Shown: positions 19,318 to 27,715 of the stretch, piece after piece
Position numbering within the stretch: the first letter of the stretch is position 1
How the letters are laid out: every line of letters starts with the position of its first letter
DNA from: JABDEZ01 sp965276955
GTDB taxonomy: Bacteria > Bacteroidota > Bacteroidia > Chitinophagales > Chitinophagaceae
Assembly: GCA_965276955.1 (NCBI GenBank)
Contig: CBDIBP010000031.1
Span: 1-64,000, forward strand
Direction: 5' to 3'
DNA: 64,000 nucleotides
Made by a program: the position numbers and the translations under genes
Notes under the pieces: model-generated
Database searches by the model: none
What the model was told of the DNA's origin: nothing
Seen by the model: only the letters and a program-made list of their open reading frames with translations

Positions 19318-19869
19318 TTATATGGTTACTGTTCGTTCAGAAATATGGGCTGCAAAACGAGGCAGTGCCAGGTGCAGCCACGGAGTAAAAAGCGCAGGCT
19401 CTTCCTGCAGCCACTGTTGCAGCTCATGCAGCGGTATGTATCTATGATCTTGCACCTCATCTTCATTTGGGCTGATCTCACCACTGTAGCGACCAAGATA
19501 TATGTGGTCGTATTCATTCTCCGTAAGGCCCTTATCCACTTTGGCATTATACCTTAGTGTAAATATCTGCTCCAGTTTACAATCAAATCCTAATTCCTCC
19601 TTCAGCCTGCGGTGTGCTGCGGCCATTGTGCTTTCGCCCGGTGCAGGGTGCGAGCAACAAGTATTGCTCCACAGGCCGCCACTGTGGTACTTTGCAGCTG
19701 CTCTTTGCTGCAGCAATAGTTCATTTTCGCTATTCAATATAAACACTGAAAAAGCGCGGTGCAATGAGCCTTCTTGATGCACCTGCATTTTTTCCATGGT
19801 GCCCACCCATTCATCACTCTCATTCACCAAAATAACTTCGCCTGTCTTTAATGCAACCATTCCGTTCAT
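19318..19869 (-). CDS. idi: Isopentenyl-diphosphate delta-isomerase, type I
   Basis: 183 residues of the Nudix-fold IDI-1 family. WSNTCCSHPAPGE holds the catalytic Cys (about residue 72), AHRRLKEELG is the Nudix-like helix, and ENEYDHIY holds the catalytic Glu region. It interconverts IPP and DMAPP and so feeds carotenoid synthesis. The operon position between crtB and crtD, with gaps of 35 and 3 bp, fits this. Confidence 0.92.
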   Translation of the reverse strand: MNGMVALKTGEVILVNESDEWVGTMEKMQVHQEGSLHRAFSVFILNSENELLLQQRAAAKYHSGGLWSNTCCSHPAPGESTMAAAHRRLKEELGFDCKLEQIFTLRYNAKVDKGLTENEYDHIYLGRYSGEISPNEDEVQDHRYIPLHELQQWLQEEPALFTPWLHLALPRFAAHISERTVTI

Positions 19870-19904
19870 TTGATATTCAAAAGTAAGTGATCTGTAGCTG
19901 AACC

Positions 19905-20744
19905 TTATATCAGGTTCAGCCTACTGTACATGCGTGCCTTTACCGCTATCATCATTTTCTGGTAATCGGGCACCCGCACCCTTTGCTCCATGATAGTTTG
20001 GGCCTTTGCTTGTTTTATTTTCTTGAAAAGTGTGTAATAGTATTGGTACGCAGTATATACTCCATTGCGTGCTTTTACAGGCAGCATTCTTATGCCGCAA
20101 AGGCTTTCGCTGAAGTCGCTCTCGATATCATCTTCTATTTGCAGCCTAACAAAACCATCATATTCTGAGCCTACCAGATCTGGAAAGTATGTTCGGTTCA
20201 GGTTGTTCTTATCATCACGCATATCGCGCAAAAAATTCACCTTCTGAAAGGCAGCACCCAGGCGGCTTGCAGACACCTTCAATTTTTCATATTGTGCAAC
20301 ATCGCCTTCGCAAAACACACACAGGCACATGAGCCCTACTACTTCTGCAGAGCCGTATATATAATCGTTCAGTTCGCCAGGTGTATTGTATTCTGTTTTA
20401 AAGAGGTCCAGTTGCATACTGTTCAAAAATGCCTCTACAAGATGGTGTGGAATATTGTACTGGTGTACCACATCCTGAAAGCTTTGCAGTATGGGATTGA
20501 GGCTTATTTTATTAGTTACAGCGCTCCATGTACTCTCTATGAACTCTTTCAACAATACCACTTTATTATGGCCATGAAATGTATCTACTATCTCATCGGC
20601 CAGCCTTACAAAACCGTAGATGTTATGTATAGGTTGCCGCAGGTCTTTATGCAGCAATTGTATAGCACCGTAGAACGATGTGCTGTAGGCACGGGTCACC
20701 TCCTGGCTACATTTACCGCTCACTTCGTTATATATAGACATCAT
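19905..20744 (-). CDS. crtB: Phytoene synthase
   Basis: 279 residues with both Asp-rich Mg-diphosphate motifs of squalene/phytoene synthases: DEIVD at 50-54 and DMRDD at 174-178 (in FLRDMRDDKNNLNR). It condenses two GGPP molecules to phytoene. The start overlaps the crtI stop by 4 bp, so the two are translationally coupled. Confidence 0.93.
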   Translation of the reverse strand: MMSIYNEVSGKCSQEVTRAYSTSFYGAIQLLHKDLRQPIHNIYGFVRLADEIVDTFHGHNKVVLLKEFIESTWSAVTNKISLNPILQSFQDVVHQYNIPHHLVEAFLNSMQLDLFKTEYNTPGELNDYIYGSAEVVGLMCLCVFCEGDVAQYEKLKVSASRLGAAFQKVNFLRDMRDDKNNLNRTYFPDLVGSEYDGFVRLQIEDDIESDFSESLCGIRMLPVKARNGVYTAYQYYYTLFKKIKQAKAQTIMEQRVRVPDYQKMMIAVKARMYSRLNLI

Positions 20745-22222
20745 ACGATCGCGGGTTTAAATTTTAATGCTTTTTTCACTTCAGCAGCTACTATTTGCCC
20801 CGATATGATGGCGGGAGGCACACCTGGGCCCGGTACAGTAAGTTGCCCGGCATAGAACAGGTTTTGCAATTTTTTATTTTTTATAGAGGGTTTTAAAATA
20901 GCAGTTTGTGCCAGCGTGTTGGCAAGGCCATACGCATTGCCCTGCAGTGCATTGTAGTCCTCAATAAAATTGGTAGCAGCATACGACCGCTGGTATATAA
21001 CAGCATCGCCAATATTTTGTTCAAATCTTTTTTCCAGTCTATCTATTACCAGTTGGTAGTAATATTTTTTTATAGCATCGTCATCTACAAGGCCTGGGGC
21101 AACAGGTATCAGCACAAACAGGTTCTCGCACCCTTCAGGGGCTACACCTGGGTCCGTTATTGACGGGCAGCATACATACATAAGCGGATCTATGGGCCAA
21201 GCAGGACGGGTATACAGTTCGGCAGCGTGGGTATCAAAAGGAGTATCGAACAGCAGGGTATGATGCTGCATGTTCTGCAGCTTTTTATTGAGGCCTATGT
21301 AGTATATAAGGCACGATGGCGCCATGCTGCGGTCCTTCCAATAGTCTGCAGTATAGTTGCGGTACGGGGCGGGTATCAGTTGCTCTGCATGTGCATAGTC
21401 GCAGGCGGCTATCACTACATCTGCTGCGTAGCTGTTCCTTACCGTATTCACTTTGCATATGGCATCGTTTGCTACTATCATTTCTGTTACGGCCTCATCC
21501 ATTGCAAATCGCACACCCAGGCTTTGTGCAAGTGCATACATAGCATTTACTACCTGCACCATGCCGCCCATAGGGTACCAGGTACCCAACTTCATATCGG
21601 CATAGTTCATGAGGCTGTAGAGCGCCGGTGTATTTTGTGGCAGCGCGCCCAGGAATAGTATTGGGAACTCTACTAACTGCAATAGTTTAGGATGCGTAAA
21701 ATATCTGCGGGCATGCTTGTGCATAGACCGTACCAGGTCTATTTTAAAAAAGGACCTCAGCACATCCCAGTTCATGTATTCAGTTATAGATAGGCCGGGC
21801 TTGTACACCAGTTCTGTCATGGCAGTGCGGTATTTATACTCCGCCTCTTTCATGAACAGGTCCAGCTTAGCGCCTGCGCCGGGTTCTATACGGTCAAATA
21901 TTTCTTTTAGCTGCTGGTAGTCAGCAGGTATATCCAGGTTGTCATCATCCCATATCACCCTGTAAGAGGGATCAAGCCGCAGCAATTGATAATAGCGTGC
22001 CGGGGTAGTACCAAACTGCTGAAAGAAGTGTTCAAATACATCGGGCATCCAGTACCAGCTTGGGCCCATATCAAACGTAAACCCCTGCGCAGAAAAGGAA
22101 CGAGCGCGCCCCCCGGGTTGTGTATTCTTTTCAATAACAGTAACAGCCACACCATCTTTTGCAAGATGGCATGCTGCCGATAAACCGGCAAATCCCGCAC
22201 CAATTATCACTGCTTTCTGCAA
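20741..22222 (-). CDS. crtI: Phytoene desaturase
   Basis: 493 residues. IIGAGFAGLSAACHLAKDG is the FAD-binding fold, followed by PGGRARSFSAQGFTFDMGPSW. YAGQLTVPGPGVPPAIISG is the C-terminal FAD motif typical of CrtI. It desaturates phytoene towards lycopene. It lies 11 bp after the sigma-factor gene and overlaps crtB, so all are in one operon. Confidence 0.92.
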   Translation of the reverse strand: MQKAVIIGAGFAGLSAACHLAKDGVAVTVIEKNTQPGGRARSFSAQGFTFDMGPSWYWMPDVFEHFFQQFGTTPARYYQLLRLDPSYRVIWDDDNLDIPADYQQLKEIFDRIEPGAGAKLDLFMKEAEYKYRTAMTELVYKPGLSITEYMNWDVLRSFFKIDLVRSMHKHARRYFTHPKLLQLVEFPILFLGALPQNTPALYSLMNYADMKLGTWYPMGGMVQVVNAMYALAQSLGVRFAMDEAVTEMIVANDAICKVNTVRNSYAADVVIAACDYAHAEQLIPAPYRNYTADYWKDRSMAPSCLIYYIGLNKKLQNMQHHTLLFDTPFDTHAAELYTRPAWPIDPLMYVCCPSITDPGVAPEGCENLFVLIPVAPGLVDDDAIKKYYYQLVIDRLEKRFEQNIGDAVIYQRSYAATNFIEDYNALQGNAYGLANTLAQTAILKPSIKNKKLQNLFYAGQLTVPGPGVPPAIISGQIVAAEVKKALKFKPAIV

Positions 22223-22233
22223 GAGTATATTAT

Positions 22234-22731
22234 TTATCTTTCTATTTTTTCTACCAGCATTTTGCGGGCAAAGTGTATCCTGCTTTTTATAGTGCCCAAG
22301 GGTTCTTGCAGCAGGTCTGCTATTTCCTGATATTTATATCCGGTAAAATGTAATTCAAAAGATAAGCGAAAAACTTGAGGTAAATTATCTACCGCCTGTT
22401 TTATTTCATTCATGCGCATATTGGCCCACCCCTGGTTTTGTGCAGTTTTGTTCATGGTGTACATATATGCTTCAGTAGCAGGAAGGAAATCCACCTTCTG
22501 CACCTTCTTATTTTTGCGGTAGTTATTTATAAATATATTCCGCATTATGGTGTACAGCCATGCTTTCAGGTTGGTACCAAATTCATATTTTTCCCTATAT
22601 ACCAAAGCTCTGACCATTGTTTCCTGAAAAAGGTCTTTGGCATCTTCATTGCTGCGCGTAAGCGATTCAGCATATGGTTTCAGGAAATCGCTGTGCAACA
22701 CCAACATGTTATCGAAATCTGTCGCAGTCAT
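22234..22731 (-). CDS. ECF-type RNA polymerase sigma factor heading the crt operon
   Basis: 165 residues. Region 2 is visible in DLFQETMVRALVYREKYEFGTNLKAWLYTIMRNIFINNYRK, region 4 in LPQVFRLSFELHFTGYKYQEIADLLQEPLGTIKSRI. It is the promoter-proximal gene of the carotenoid operon, so it may amplify its own transcription. No anti-sigma factor is adjacent, which differs from the CarQ/CarR arrangement of Myxococcus. The ATG at 22731 sits about 17 nt from the predicted transcription start. Confidence 0.88.
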   Translation of the reverse strand: MTATDFDNMLVLHSDFLKPYAESLTRSNEDAKDLFQETMVRALVYREKYEFGTNLKAWLYTIMRNIFINNYRKNKKVQKVDFLPATEAYMYTMNKTAQNQGWANMRMNEIKQAVDNLPQVFRLSFELHFTGYKYQEIADLLQEPLGTIKSRIHFARKMLVEKIER

Positions 22732-22751
22732 CTTTTGTTTAATTATTTCTT

Positions 22752-22822
22752 TTCAAAGTTAAACAATATAATCATACCATTAATCAATTTTGTCTATACT
22801 TACATATTCAAAAGTTAAACAA
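22752..22822. repeat. Direct repeat TTCAAA(A)GTTAAACAA, candidate operator
   Basis: Two near-identical copies occur: TTCAAAGTTAAACAA at 22752-22766 and TTCAAAAGTTAAACAA at 22807-22822, differing by one A. The first covers the -7 box of the crt promoter. Duplicated AT-rich elements over a promoter are what a MerR/CarH-type repressor would need. The binding protein is inferred, not shown. Confidence 0.5.
22754..22787 (-). promoter_or_regulatory. Promoter of the crt operon
   Basis: On the minus strand, TTG (22787-22785), 23 bp, then TAACTTTG (22761-22754), an exact -7 box at the upper limit of accepted spacing. The -7 box lies inside a repeated element (see the repeat at 22752-22822). Confidence 0.6.
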
Positions 22823-22913
22823 AAAATAGGTGTACGTGTCACTTCAGGCAGCAATTGCCGGCAGTATTAATTACTTACGATAAAAGAAATTATATGGTTT
22901 TTAATGGGAAATA

Positions 22914-22946
22914 AAAAAGCCCTGCTTAAGGAAAGCAGGGCTTTTT
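22914..22946 (-). terminator. Rho-independent terminator of sucC
   Basis: A 14-bp stem (AAAAAGCCCTGCTT / AAGCAGGGCTTTTT) with a 5-nt loop sits 22 bp beyond the sucC stop. T-runs occur on both strands, so it could work in either direction. Confidence 0.8.
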
Positions 22947-22967
22947 ATTTAGAAATGAGATACTATT

Positions 22968-24193
22968 TTAGTTAGCGCTTACAGCTTTCTGCACCAGGTC
23001 GGCAGCTTCGCTCAGCAATATTGCAGACTGTACTTTAAGACCACTGTTCACTATCAGTTCTTTAGCAGCCTCAGCGTTGGTACCCTGCAGGCGCACAATG
23101 ATAGGTATGTTAATGTTGCCCAGTTTATTGTAAGCTTCGATAACACCTGCAGCCACACGGTCGCAACGTACTATACCACCAAAAATGTTGATGAGTATTG
23201 CCTTCACGTTCGGATCCTTCATTATGATGCGGAAACCAGCTTCTACAGTTTGTGCGTTTGCTGTACCACCTACGTCCAGGAAGTTAGCTGGCTCACCACC
23301 TGCAAGTTTTATCATATCCATACTGGCCATTGCAAGACCGGCACCGTTTACCATGCAGCCTACGTTACCGTCCAGCTTCACATAGTTCAGGTTATGCTCG
23401 CTTGCTTCTACTTCTGTAGGGTCTTCTTCATTCTTATCGCGCATGTCTGCAATGTCCGGGTGGCGCATCAGTGCGTTATCATCCAGGGCATTCATTTTGC
23501 AGTCAACAGCTATTATTTTATCATCAGCACTTTTAAACAGCGGGTTGATCTCCAGCATAGCACAGTCCAAACCAACATAAGCATTATACAGGTTGGTCAC
23601 GAAATTTCACCATGTTCTTGAAAGCATCGCCGCTCAAGCCCAGGTTAAACGCTATTTTACGCGCCTGGAAGGGTTGCAATGGCATAGCAGGGTGTACCCA
23701 CTCTTTAAATATTCTTTCAGGTGTATTGTGTGCCACTTCTTCAATGTCCATACCGCCTTCGGTGCTGTACATGATCACGTTCTGCTTCTTAGCACGGTCC
23801 ATCAGTACGCTCAGGTAAAACTCCTTGCGCTCGCTCGGGCCATCGTAGTACATGTCCTGCGCTATAAGTATCTTATTTACTTTCTTACCTGCAGGGCCTG
23901 TTTGTATGGTAACCAGTGTATTGCCCAGTATGTTACCAGCTACGCGCTCTACATCGTCGGCGCTTTTTACTACCTGCACACCTGCCTGGTCTGGTACCTC
24001 TATCATACGGCCTTTACCACGGCCACCGGCGTGTATCTGGGCTTTAACTACGGCAAATTTGCTGCCGGTATTCTACCGCTATTTTCTTGTACGCGTTCAC
24101 AGCATCGTCAATTTTATCAACTGCAATGCCTTCTTGTGTAGGTACGTTATATCTTTTCAGTAATTCTTTAGCCTGGTATTCATGCAAATTCAT
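22968..24193 (-). CDS. sucC: Succinate-CoA ligase, ADP-forming, beta subunit (two frameshifts)
   Basis: Start MNLHEYQAKELLKRYNVP at 24193. The frame breaks near 24067 (an extra base in GAATACC turns ETGSKFAVVKAQ into YRQQICRS) and again near 23590 (KNMVKF continues as VTNLYNAYVGLDCAMLEINP in another frame). All ATP-grasp parts are present across the frames: HAGGRGKGR, EVAHNTPERI, LEINPL, NIFGGIVRCD. The joined length is about 408 residues, the family norm. This TCA-cycle enzyme makes ATP from succinyl-CoA. Because it is central, sequencing error is a more likely cause than loss of function. Confidence 0.85.
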
Positions 24194-24456
24194 GACGTAA
24201 AAAAATTTTGGCTAAGGTAATATAAAATAACCTAAGATCACTACTCAGCGCAGATGCCAGAATAAATAATATTACTTTATTCATTCCATGTTCTATATTT
24301 TTATTTATGCAACAGAGCAAGCTATTTCAGTAGCTTATTGCTGTTATTATTAACTGCATTTAGAATAAGCATATTGCATGCACTGCCCTAAGTTGCCGCT
24401 ATAATCAATAACTTTAAAGTACATTCTATATCTCACGTTCACAAAACCATTCTATC

Positions 24457-24699
24457 ATGAGCAACACCAGCTGGCAGGAAAAAGACAGTGCACTCTACAA
24501 GAAATATAAGTTCACCGATTTTTCGCAGGCCTTTGCTTTTATGACCCGCGTGGCGCTACTTGCGGAAAAACAGGACCACCATCCGCGGTGGACAAATACC
24601 TATAACCAACTGGAAATATGGCTGAACACGCATGATGCCGGTGATGTAGTGACGGATAAGGATAGGGAGTTGGCAGAGGCGATAGATGAGTTGAAATAA
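24457..24699 (+). CDS. 4a-hydroxytetrahydrobiopterin dehydratase (PCD/DCoH-like)
   Basis: 80 residues. The motif HHPRWTNTYNQLEIWLNTHDAG, followed by VTDKDRELAEAID, is the diagnostic H-H-P...W...N...L.THD signature of pterin-4a-carbinolamine dehydratases. The N-terminus is slightly shorter than in most members. It recycles the pterin cofactor of aromatic amino-acid hydroxylases. No hydroxylase gene is nearby. Confidence 0.85.
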   Translation: MSNTSWQEKDSALYKKYKFTDFSQAFAFMTRVALLAEKQDHHPRWTNTYNQLEIWLNTHDAGDVVTDKDRELAEAIDELK

Positions 24700-24767
24700 A
24701 GTAGACCGTTATATTTGTTTATTAGCTAAACGGTCTGCTCGTAAGAAAGATCGATAAAGTAATTTGA

Positions 24768-25055
24768 ATGAATAGAAAGCAGAGACTTGTACAAAATTAT
24801 TTTACAGCCTTAATTGTCACTATTTACGCCCTCTTTAATTTAGAGTTTTGGTTTCCTGATGTTATGTCATCATTTGTTTATAATTTATTTAAGGCTACTG
24901 GCGCTTGGGTGGTGGCGATCGTAGTATGCATATTCCTACTTCATATTACCCATATCTTAAAAAGTGATAGGAGGCTCTTTTTAGCAATTTGTCTATTAAT
25001 GGCCAGTCACTTATTATGTGTATACTTAGAGATGAACCGCCACGGAGATTTGTAA
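24768..25055 (+). CDS. Small membrane protein, unknown
   Basis: 95 residues with three hydrophobic segments (around YFTALIVTIYALFNLEFWF, GAWVVAIVVCIFLLHI and FLAICLLMASHLLCVYL). No family is recognised. It is more AT-rich than the genes on either side. It lies between the dehydratase and a secreted protein on the same strand. Confidence 0.5.
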   Translation: MNRKQRLVQNYFTALIVTIYALFNLEFWFPDVMSSFVYNLFKATGAWVVAIVVCIFLLHITHILKSDRRLFLAICLLMASHLLCVYLEMNRHGDL

Positions 25056-25100
25056 CATAAAAAAACAAGTGTAAGCGACGTTTATATAACCTGACCACAA

Positions 25101-25577
25101 ATGAGAAATAGCAATAAAACAATTGTAACGATATGCTGCGTCATACTATGGGCCATAGCAGCCGTTGCCCAGCCTAAGAATGTTGTATTTAAAACATTGA
25201 GCAATTACTTTTTAGCTGATAATTCCATCTTATCGGGCAGTGTAACGTGCAAGGTGATGGCTAAAGAGAAAGATTTCAACAAGACGTTCGGCATTGCTAA
25301 AACTATGACCAATAAGATAGACAAGCCCGACTTTGCTACCCAGCAGGTATTGATGATAGCCATGCAGCCCACCAATAAAAAAGCTACGGTAACTATAGTA
25401 TCAGCATTGCATGCCGGCAATTTTATAGAAGTGTACTTTACAACCAGCAAAGAGCGATATCCTATGCCCTATACCACGCAACCACTGGCAATAGCTGTAG
25501 TACCTAAATATAAAGAGGTGACCAAGGTACGCTTCTATAACAATAAGAGACTGGTAGAGGAGGTTGGGATAAAATAA
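25101..25577 (+). CDS. Secreted hypothetical protein
   Basis: 158 residues with a signal peptide (IVTICCVILWAIAAVAQP, cleavage about residue 23). The remainder is a beta-rich domain with many Lys and Thr (KVMAKEKDFNKTFG, IEVYFTTSKERYPMPY). No motif is recognised. Confidence 0.55.
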   Translation: MRNSNKTIVTICCVILWAIAAVAQPKNVVFKTLSNYFLADNSILSGSVTCKVMAKEKDFNKTFGIAKTMTNKIDKPDFATQQVLMIAMQPTNKKATVTIVSALHAGNFIEVYFTTSKERYPMPYTTQPLAIAVVPKYKEVTKVRFYNNKRLVEEVGIK

Positions 25578-25594
25578 TAGTAAGCAAGGTTATA

Positions 25595-25828
25595 TTATAA
25601 CCACTTCAGGGGGTTGCGACGGCTCATGAGGATATACCGTTTCAGGTTCATCCAGAAAGCGAGCACCATGTAAATGATTATGGGTGACCCCATGGTAAGG
25701 AAAGAAATGTAGATGAACCACATGCGGATACTGGATGTAGCAATACCCAGTCTTTCACCAATAGCACTGCACACACCAAATGCCTTCCACTCAATAAAAT
25801 TCTTTATTTCTGCTATTTTCTTATCCAT
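25595..25828 (-). CDS. PspC domain protein
   Basis: 77 residues. KAFGVCSAIGERLGI is the conserved PspC opening and is followed by a hydrophobic helix (MWFIYISFLTMGSPIIIYMVLAFWM). PspC proteins are inner-membrane stress or signalling components; here only the single domain is present. It sits next to the AAA/TOPRIM pair but reads like a core gene. Confidence 0.8.
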   Translation of the reverse strand: MDKKIAEIKNFIEWKAFGVCSAIGERLGIATSSIRMWFIYISFLTMGSPIIIYMVLAFWMNLKRYILMSRRNPLKWL

Positions 25829-25882
25829 AACGTAACCTAAAACAAAGATATATAAATGATCGCGAATAGAAAAGGATAGACG

Positions 25883-26455
25883 TTAGCTATTTGTTATATT
25901 CCGAAAGTTTTGGACGAACTCTTTGAAGTATACGCAGTTATTGTGAACAGTATCAAAGCTTAGCTTCTTGAATAATTCAGGGCAATCGTTAGGGTGATAA
26001 ACCTTTCTCCCTTTACGTGTGATCTTCTTTAATTCCTCTTTAGCATCTTCTTGATGCATAACATTACTACTATAGTTGGATTTGGTACCATATGTTTTAT
26101 TGACGCCATCAATATCAGCTAATATGAGCGCTTCTAATTCATAAATATTAAGCAAAAGTATACTTTTACATTTCAGCTGTTTTGCGATCTTATAATACAG
26201 TTCTGTTTTTTCTGCTAACTTTTCTTTTTGTGTAATTACTGCATCTGCATCAATCATTACAATTACATGATCTGGTCGTTTTCTTCCGACCTCTGTATTG
26301 TAAATATTCACAGAACCTGGGTTATATAATTGGTCGCCAGTTATGCGTTTTGCGATCTTTATGTATTGATATCCTTTATCAAACTTTTGCTTCATCAAGT
26401 TGATGATAGCATCGGTATCATTTGGGTCTTCACCTATCAGGCCAATCTTTATCAT
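25883..26455 (-). CDS. TOPRIM-like (DUF4276-type) protein, partner of the AAA ATPase
   Basis: 190 residues. The N-terminus IKIGLIGEDPNDTDAI has the TOPRIM glutamate (Glu9), and HVIVMIDADAV supplies the DxD pair (Asp69, Asp71). This is the order of TOPRIM nuclease domains such as OLD, RloB and DUF4276 proteins. LLLNIYELEALILADI is the conserved E-A-x-L-x-A-D segment common in this group. Its start overlaps the ATPase stop by one base (TAATG), so the two are coupled. Inferred role: nuclease effector of a phage-defence pair. Confidence 0.7.
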   Translation of the reverse strand: MIKIGLIGEDPNDTDAIINLMKQKFDKGYQYIKIAKRITGDQLYNPGSVNIYNTEVGRKRPDHVIVMIDADAVITQKEKLAEKTELYYKIAKQLKCKSILLLNIYELEALILADIDGVNKTYGTKSNYSSNVMHQEDAKEELKKITRKGRKVYHPNDCPELFKKLSFDTVHNNCVYFKEFVQNFRNITNS

Positions 26456-27627
26456 TATTCTTCAAGGTCTGAGTGTAACCAATAAGCACTTAGATTACCT
26501 ACCTCGTGTATGTAAGTCTTTGCAGTGTCTACCTGCTCGGGAGTAAGATGTTCGAACTGACTCTTGCCATCTACTGTTTTTGCTATAATGATTCTGTCCA
26601 GCTCATTGGCTGGTAAAGTATCTAAAACTAAAGGAGAATGCGTTGAAATAATTATCTGTTTGGACTCTGATTGCTCTTTTAAAAATGACATCAATTCATA
26701 AAGTTGATGTGGGTGTATGCCTAACTCGGGTTCTTCTATTAAAATAACGCCATCACTATAAACACAAGTAGATGATATGATGTAGAAAAGTCTTTTAGTT
26801 CCATCGGATAAATAATTCCATGGCATCCACTTACCATCGATATTAAATTCAATTATTAAATTTTCGCAATGAATTCGATCTCCTGATTTATAAAAATTAA
26901 TATTATTGCCAATTCTCAGTTGCTTTATAGGAGAGTATCTACTGATGTATTTATCTATCTCATATACTCGTAGATAATTTTCAAATGTACTATTAATCAG
27001 TTTTTTTAAATAGATAAAATCAGCGTCCTGAATGTTGGCGTTTTTGTGCCCAAGTGTTGCTGCATTCAAGTATCGAACTAAAGTACTTGTGGTGATAAAA
27101 TCATCAGTTTCACCATTTACAAAAAATCTATCATTTTCTGAATTTGCAGAAGACATGTCAATTGAGGCAGCGGAATTTAGCCATAATAAATTAGATGGTA
27201 AATTGAAAACCAATAATAGCACGGACAATTCAGGTGTCGAATACAGTTCTTCAATTATTTCAAATGGCTTCTTTAAAGAAGAAAGAGTCAGATTTTTTAT
27301 CGCTTTGTCTTTGCTCTTCTTTGAAAGTAGTATTTTTTGAGAAAATACCTCAGGACTTTTTTCGTTGGGGCTTATCTCTAAATCTAAATCAACCATCGCG
27401 CCTTCTACTGAATACTTAAATTTATATTTAAAATTACTTCTCGCTCTGTTGCTGTTTTTAGATACTATAAACTCCAGCAATTCATGATGAATATTCTCTT
27501 TTATAAACTCCAGCAAATTCGACTTCCCACTTCCATTTTTCCCAATAATAATATTCAAGCCCTCCCTGAAGGAAACCTTTGTGTCCTTTAGAGACTTATA
27601 ATCTTCAATAAATATCTCCTTTAACAT
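26455..27627 (-). CDS. AAA/ABC-type ATPase (AAA15/AAA21, OLD-like)
   Basis: 390 residues from the ATG at 27627 (MLKEIFIEDYKSL, the usual start of these ATPases; a longer frame begins at 27672). Walker A GKNGSGKS at 29-36, signature YLSDGTKRLF, Walker B VILIEEPELGIHPHQ and H-loop IISTHSPLVLD form a RecF/OLD-type ABC ATPase with a divergent middle. The gene is visibly AT-rich compared with aconitase and PspC. With the coupled TOPRIM gene it forms a two-gene module resembling OLD, RloA/RloB or PARIS systems. Confidence 0.78.
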   Translation of the reverse strand: MLKEIFIEDYKSLKDTKVSFREGLNIIIGKNGSGKSNLLEFIKENIHHELLEFIVSKNSNRARSNFKYKFKYSVEGAMVDLDLEISPNEKSPEVFSQKILLSKKSKDKAIKNLTLSSLKKPFEIIEELYSTPELSVLLLVFNLPSNLLWLNSAASIDMSSANSENDRFFVNGETDDFITTSTLVRYLNAATLGHKNANIQDADFIYLKKLINSTFENYLRVYEIDKYISRYSPIKQLRIGNNINFYKSGDRIHCENLIIEFNIDGKWMPWNYLSDGTKRLFYIISSTCVYSDGVILIEEPELGIHPHQLYELMSFLKEQSESKQIIISTHSPLVLDTLPANELDRIIIAKTVDGKSQFEHLTPEQVDTAKTYIHEVGNLSAYWLHSDLEE

Positions 27628-27662
27628 GCACTGTGCGAATATTGTACGATAAAGATAAAAAA

Positions 27663-27690
27663 CAAAACCCATCTGTGCAGATGGGTTTTG
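27663..27690 (-). terminator. Terminator of aconitase
   Basis: CAAAACCCATCTG/CAGATGGGTTTTG forms a 13-bp stem 26 bp past the aconitase stop. On the minus strand it is followed by TTTTTTATC. It separates aconitase from the ATPase gene, which must therefore have its own promoter in the short space left. Confidence 0.75.
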
Positions 27691-27715
27691 CTTTGTTATT
27701 TATTCCTTGATCAGT

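Noticed and set aside
22914..22946. Hairpin considered as an attenuator of the sigma factor gene
   Set aside because: It lies downstream of both minus-strand transcripts' coding parts relevant here and follows the sucC stop, so it is a terminator of sucC.
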